8,186 nt of DNA from NCBI GenBank assembly GCA_035762175.1, contig DASTPP010000036.1, positions 1 through 8,186 on the forward strand, in the 5' to 3' direction. The position numbers and the translations under genes are program-made. Source of the DNA: DASTPP01 sp035762175 (GTDB taxonomy: Bacteria; Myxococcota_A; Polyangia; Polyangiales; Polyangiaceae). Numbering within the stretch: the first letter of the stretch is position 1; every line of letters starts with the position of its first letter. The notes under the pieces are model-generated. The model had not been told where the DNA came from. It was given only the letters and a program-made list of their open reading frames with translations, and ran no database searches. Positions 5,715-8,186 of this stretch are shown here, piece after piece.

Positions 5715-7553
5715 GTGCCGGGGCGCGGCTTCCCTTCTGTTAGACCCGATCGGGCCGACCCAGGCCCGCCGCAAGAAGCCGGGCGCGCACGACCGGAGGG
5801 CGCCATTTCCTCGAAGGCACGTAGAAAGCGACACGCTGCCGCGCGCAAGGCCGCGGCGCAGCATCAATCGGCGGCGCGGCCGGCAGACGGGCCGGGCGTG
5901 GCGCTGCGCGTCGAGGCGGCCGCGACGAGCGCCATTGTGGCGGCCGCGCCGGTCGCGGCCGGGGCGCCTTCGTCAGCGGCGGTCGAGGTGGCCGAAGCGC
6001 CCGCGGTGGCCGAGGCGGAGGCCCGCGCGTCGGCGGGGGCGAGCAGGGTGGCCGGGGCGCCGGCGGCGGTCGAGGCGGCCGCGCCGGCGCTGAAGGCGGC
6101 CGCGCCGGCGGCGGTCGAGGCGGCCGCGCCGGCGGCGAAGGCGGCCGCTTCGGCGGTTACGTCGGCCGAGGCGGCCGTGTCGGCGGCGAAGGCGGTCGAG
6201 GCGGCCGCGCCGGCGGCGAAGGCGGCCGAGGCGGCGCCGGCGGCGAAGGCGTCGGAGGCGGTTGAGGCGGCCGCACCGGCGCTGAAGGCGGCTGCGCCGG
6301 CGGCGGTCGAGGCGACCGTACCGGCGGCGAGGGCGGTCGAAGCGGCGCCGGCGGTTACGTCGGCCGAGGCGGCCGCGCCGGCGGCGAAGGCGGCCGAGGC
6401 GGCCGTACCGGCGGCGAAGGCGGCCGAGGCGTCGGTGGGCGCGTCCGTGCCGGCCCCGGCCGAGTCGCGCGATGATGCGCTCGAGCTGCGCCTGAGCGAG
6501 CTCGAGATCCTCGGCCCCTCGGCGCCGCGCGTGGCGGCGGCGGCCATGCCGCGGCCGCCGGCGGCGCGGGGCCGGCCCTCGGCGCCGCCGGGGGGCGACC
6601 TGCGCATCGCCGGCCGCTTCGCGCGCCGGCGCACCATCGCCCAGGGGGGCATGGGCCAGGTGCTCGAGTGCGTCGACGAGCGGCTGCAGCGGCGGGTGGC
6701 GGTCAAGGCGCTGCGGCCGGAGTACCTCGGCAACCCGACCGCGACCGGCCTGCTCGAGCGCGAGGCGCAGATCACCGCCTCGCTCTCGCACCCGGGCATC
6801 GTGCCGGTGCACGATCTGGGCGTCGACCCGGCGGTCGGGCCCTTTTACGTGATGCCCTTGCTCGAGGGCGTGACCCTGCGCGAGGTGCTGACGCAGCTCC
6901 GGAGCGAGCCGGCGGCCCTCGCGTTCTACCGGCTCGACCGGCTGGTGCGGGCGTTCATTCGGGTCTGCCACGCGGTCGAGCACGCGCACGGGCGGGGCGT
7001 CGTGCACTGCGATCTGAAGCCGGCGAACGTCGTCCTCGGCGACTTCTCCGAGGTGGTCATCATCGACTGGGCGCTGGCCTACCGGCGCGGCGAGGGGCTG
7101 CCCTTCCGGGGGGGCACGGTCGGCTACCTGGCGCTCGAGCAGCTCGACCCGCACACGAACCACTTCACCGCGCGCACCGACGTCTTCGCGCTCGGCTCGC
7201 TGCTCTACGAGCTCTTGACGCTGCAGCCGGCCTTCGCCTCCTCGACGGTGAGCGCGGCCTTCGCGGCGCGGAGCAAGGGCCGGCCCGTCTACGAGATGCC
7301 GGAGCCGCCCGACCGGCGCGCGCCCGAGCGCAAGATCCCCGAGGAGGTCGCGGAGGTGTGCATGCGCGCCCTCGCGCTCGAGCCCGAGGGCCGCTACGCC
7401 ACGGTGGCCGAGTTCGTGCGCGAGCTCCAAGAGGCGGCCGACGGCTCGTGGGTGCGCCTGCGCCGCGTCGCCGACGAGGCTCAGCAGCTGGCGCTCAAGG
7501 CCGCCCGCAGCTTCATCCAGTCGGTCACGCCGCGCCGCCGGCCGGGCCGCTGA
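5715..7553 (+). CDS. Ser/Thr protein kinase with Ala-rich repeat region, variant catalytic motifs
   Basis: A Hanks-type (Pkn-like) kinase predicted to phosphorylate Ser/Thr on unknown proteins. From GTG 5715 it is 612 residues. A basic N-terminus (SSKARRKRHAAARKAAA, about 32-48) is followed by roughly 200 residues of Ala/Pro/Lys/Glu repeats. The kinase domain spans about 297-570: Gly-rich loop AQGGMGQV, ATP Lys K331 (RVAVKAL), helix-C Glu E350 (EREAQI), catalytic loop VVHCDLKPAN with D433, metal-binding D451 in IIDWALAY, then GTVGYLALEQ in place of the usual GTPGYMAPEQ. Thus HRD reads HCD, DFG reads DWA and APE reads ALE; the essential K, E and both D are kept. There is no membrane segment, so it is likely cytoplasmic. 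The start is uncertain: GTG 5715 has AAAGGAGG 12 nt upstream, while ATT 5805 has GGAGGG 4 nt upstream and begins exactly at the basic tail. Its start faces away from the DUF1611 gene. Confidence 0.85.
   Translation: MPGRGFPSVRPDRADPGPPQEAGRARPEGAISSKARRKRHAAARKAAAQHQSAARPADGPGVALRVEAAATSAIVAAAPVAAGAPSSAAVEVAEAPAVAEAEARASAGASRVAGAPAAVEAAAPALKAAAPAAVEAAAPAAKAAASAVTSAEAAVSAAKAVEAAAPAAKAAEAAPAAKASEAVEAAAPALKAAAPAAVEATVPAARAVEAAPAVTSAEAAAPAAKAAEAAVPAAKAAEASVGASVPAPAESRDDALELRLSELEILGPSAPRVAAAAMPRPPAARGRPSAPPGGDLRIAGRFARRRTIAQGGMGQVLECVDERLQRRVAVKALRPEYLGNPTATGLLEREAQITASLSHPGIVPVHDLGVDPAVGPFYVMPLLEGVTLREVLTQLRSEPAALAFYRLDRLVRAFIRVCHAVEHAHGRGVVHCDLKPANVVLGDFSEVVIIDWALAYRRGEGLPFRGGTVGYLALEQLDPHTNHFTARTDVFALGSLLYELLTLQPAFASSTVSAAFAARSKGRPVYEMPEPPDRRAPERKIPEEVAEVCMRALALEPEGRYATVAEFVRELQEAADGSWVRLRRVADEAQQLALKAARSFIQSVTPRRRPGR
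6069..6431 (+). repeat. Higher-order Ala-rich coding repeat, two units
   Basis: The Ala-rich segment of the kinase gene is built from short motifs such as AAPAAKAAEA. Over these lies a longer duplication: unit 1 at 6069-6260 (64 codons) and unit 2 at 6261-6431 (57 codons). Both open with VEAAAPALKAAAPAAVEA and both contain AVTSAEAA and PAAKAAEA. The DNA is a mosaic of GCGGCCGCGCCGGCGGCGAA-like steps. Lys and Glu recur at intervals, so the stretch may be helical or disordered, resembling the lysine-rich tails of histone H1-like proteins only in composition. Confidence 0.85.
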
Positions 7554-7554
7554 G

Positions 7555-7572
7555 CCGGGCGGCCGCGCCCGG
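7555..7572 (+). terminator. Hairpin just after the kinase stop codon
   Basis: Arms CCGGGCG (7555-7561) and CGCCCGG (7566-7572) with a GCCG loop give a perfect 7-bp stem beginning one base after the TGA. No T-run follows, so it would be an atypical terminator. It separates the kinase from the lipoprotein gene. Confidence 0.4.
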
Positions 7573-7604
7573 GCGTCGACGCGTGCTGGGGAGTACGCTA
7601 AAAA
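7573..7604 (+). promoter_or_regulatory. Candidate promoter of the lipoprotein gene
   Basis: TCGACG (7576-7581, four of six to TTGACA) is followed after 17 nt by TAAAAA (7599-7604, four of six to TATAAT) in an AT-rich island of otherwise GC-rich DNA. A perfect 10-bp palindrome GCGTCGACGC (7573-7582) overlaps the -35 element. The predicted transcript start falls about 3 nt before the ATG at 7614, which would make the message almost leaderless; no Shine-Dalgarno sequence is present. Confidence 0.4.
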
Positions 7605-7613
7605 TTCGCCATC

Positions 7614-8186
7614 ATGCCTGGCCTTCGCGCCTACGCTGCCTCGACGGGGGGTGTGGTCGCGTTCGGCGCCCTGCTCGCCGGCTGCGACGCCATCGTCGGC
7701 TTCGGCGACCTGCCCCCCTCATCGGGCCCGCCCCTCGCCGAGGCGTGCTTCGCCGACGGCCTCCGGCCCGTCGAGCCGAAGCCCGAGCTCGTGCTCCGCG
7801 TGCCCTTCACCGAGAACGGCGGGGTCGCGGTGAGCGGCCCGCTCGAGGTCAAGGCCTGCGACCTGTTCGACCCCACCTGCGAGTCGCCCCTGTCGTTCGG
7901 GGTCACCGACGCGGCGGGCGTCGCCGAGATCGTCGTGCCGGCCGCCCCGCCGGCGGGCGAATTCTTGGGCATTCTACGCGTCGACCAGCCGGGCTACTTC
8001 AAGGGCTCGACCTTCTTCCGGCCCTTGTTTTGGGTCGACACGACCCTGCCCGCCGCGATCGCCGTCACCGACCAGGTCGTCACCTTGCTCACGATGGTGC
8101 TCGGCGTCGACCGCGCGACCATCGACGAGCGGGCGCACCTGGCCGTCTTGCCCGTCACCTGCGCGCGCCAGCCGGTGGCGGGCATC
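7614..8186 (+). CDS. Predicted lipoprotein with carboxypeptidase-regulatory-like domain, 3'-partial
   Basis: Opens with ATG at 7614 and stays open for 191 codons to the window end, with no stop seen. G/C occurs at nearly every wobble position, so the frame is clearly coding. Residues 1-24 form a lipoprotein signal: a short N-terminus with one Arg, a hydrophobic core GGVVAFGAL and the lipobox LLAGC with lipidated C24, followed by Asp. Residues about 58-130 look like a carboxypeptidase-regulatory/Ig-like beta fold: EVKACDLFDPTCESPLS with a Cys pair (C82, C89), GVTDAAGVAEIVVP and LGILRVDQPGY. A further region with FFRPLFWVDTT and VTLLTMVLGVDRA follows. This layout is familiar among uncharacterised myxobacterial surface proteins (recalled, not searched). 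It is presumably anchored in the envelope; function unknown. It follows the kinase on the same strand after 60 bp containing a hairpin and its own promoter-like site. Confidence 0.85.
   Translation, partial: MPGLRAYAASTGGVVAFGALLAGCDAIVGFGDLPPSSGPPLAEACFADGLRPVEPKPELVLRVPFTENGGVAVSGPLEVKACDLFDPTCESPLSFGVTDAAGVAEIVVPAAPPAGEFLGILRVDQPGYFKGSTFFRPLFWVDTTLPAAIAVTDQVVTLLTMVLGVDRATIDERAHLAVLPVTCARQPVAGI

Noticed and set aside
5864..7430. Long minus-strand open frames (311 and 485 codons) opposite the kinase gene
   Set aside because: They are complements of the Ala-rich repeats and GC-biased kinase codons, giving Ala/Gly/Ser- or Arg-rich sequence with no domain; the plus strand encodes clear kinase motifs.

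Overview
The window is very GC-rich, with G/C at nearly every wobble position. Its gene content suggests a myxobacterium-like member of the Myxococcota, possibly a polyangial one: a hybrid sensor kinase, a Ser/Thr kinase with a long Ala-rich linker, and a lipoprotein with a carboxypeptidase-regulatory-like fold. That assignment rests on composition and protein style, because no rRNA or other marker gene is present. I found no tRNA, rRNA, CRISPR array, insertion sequence or phage gene.

Layout. (1) 1-2116 (+): a hybrid histidine kinase, PAS - HisKA - HATPase - Pro/Ala-rich linker - C-terminal REC, cut at its 5' end by the window edge. (2) 2117-2238: a convergent gap with a strong hairpin. (3) 2239-2487 (-): a small 82-residue protein of unknown function, divergent from an XRE-type repressor-like gene at 2714 (+). 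The gap between them holds a palindrome, inverted repeats, a tandem 10-bp repeat and overlapping promoter-like elements, so it looks like a self-contained switch. The XRE reading frame loses its coding signature after an A6 tract near 3152-3157. (4) 3410-4315 (-): a bestrophin-family ion channel. (5) 4316-4494: a GC-rich gap with a hairpin and two perfect copies of a 32-bp repeat. (6) 4495-5505 (-): a DUF1611/DgcN-like P-loop protein. (7) 5506-5714: a divergent gap. (8) 5715-7553 (+): a Ser/Thr protein kinase with about 200 residues of Ala-rich repeats before a kinase domain carrying variant HRD, DFG and APE motifs. (9) 7614-8186 (+): the first 191 codons of a lipoprotein, running off the window end.

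The genes look like mostly independent transcription units, since four of the five complete intergenic gaps exceed 100 bp and several contain hairpins. Two signalling proteins are present, one phosphorelay and one Ser/Thr kinase, but nothing ties them to the channel or to the DUF1611 enzyme. I do not see a convincing new multi-gene system. The best candidate for something undescribed is the divergent XRE / 82-residue pair with its dense operator region. The next best are the repeat-bearing kinase with altered catalytic motifs and the lipoprotein that may be translated from a nearly leaderless message.
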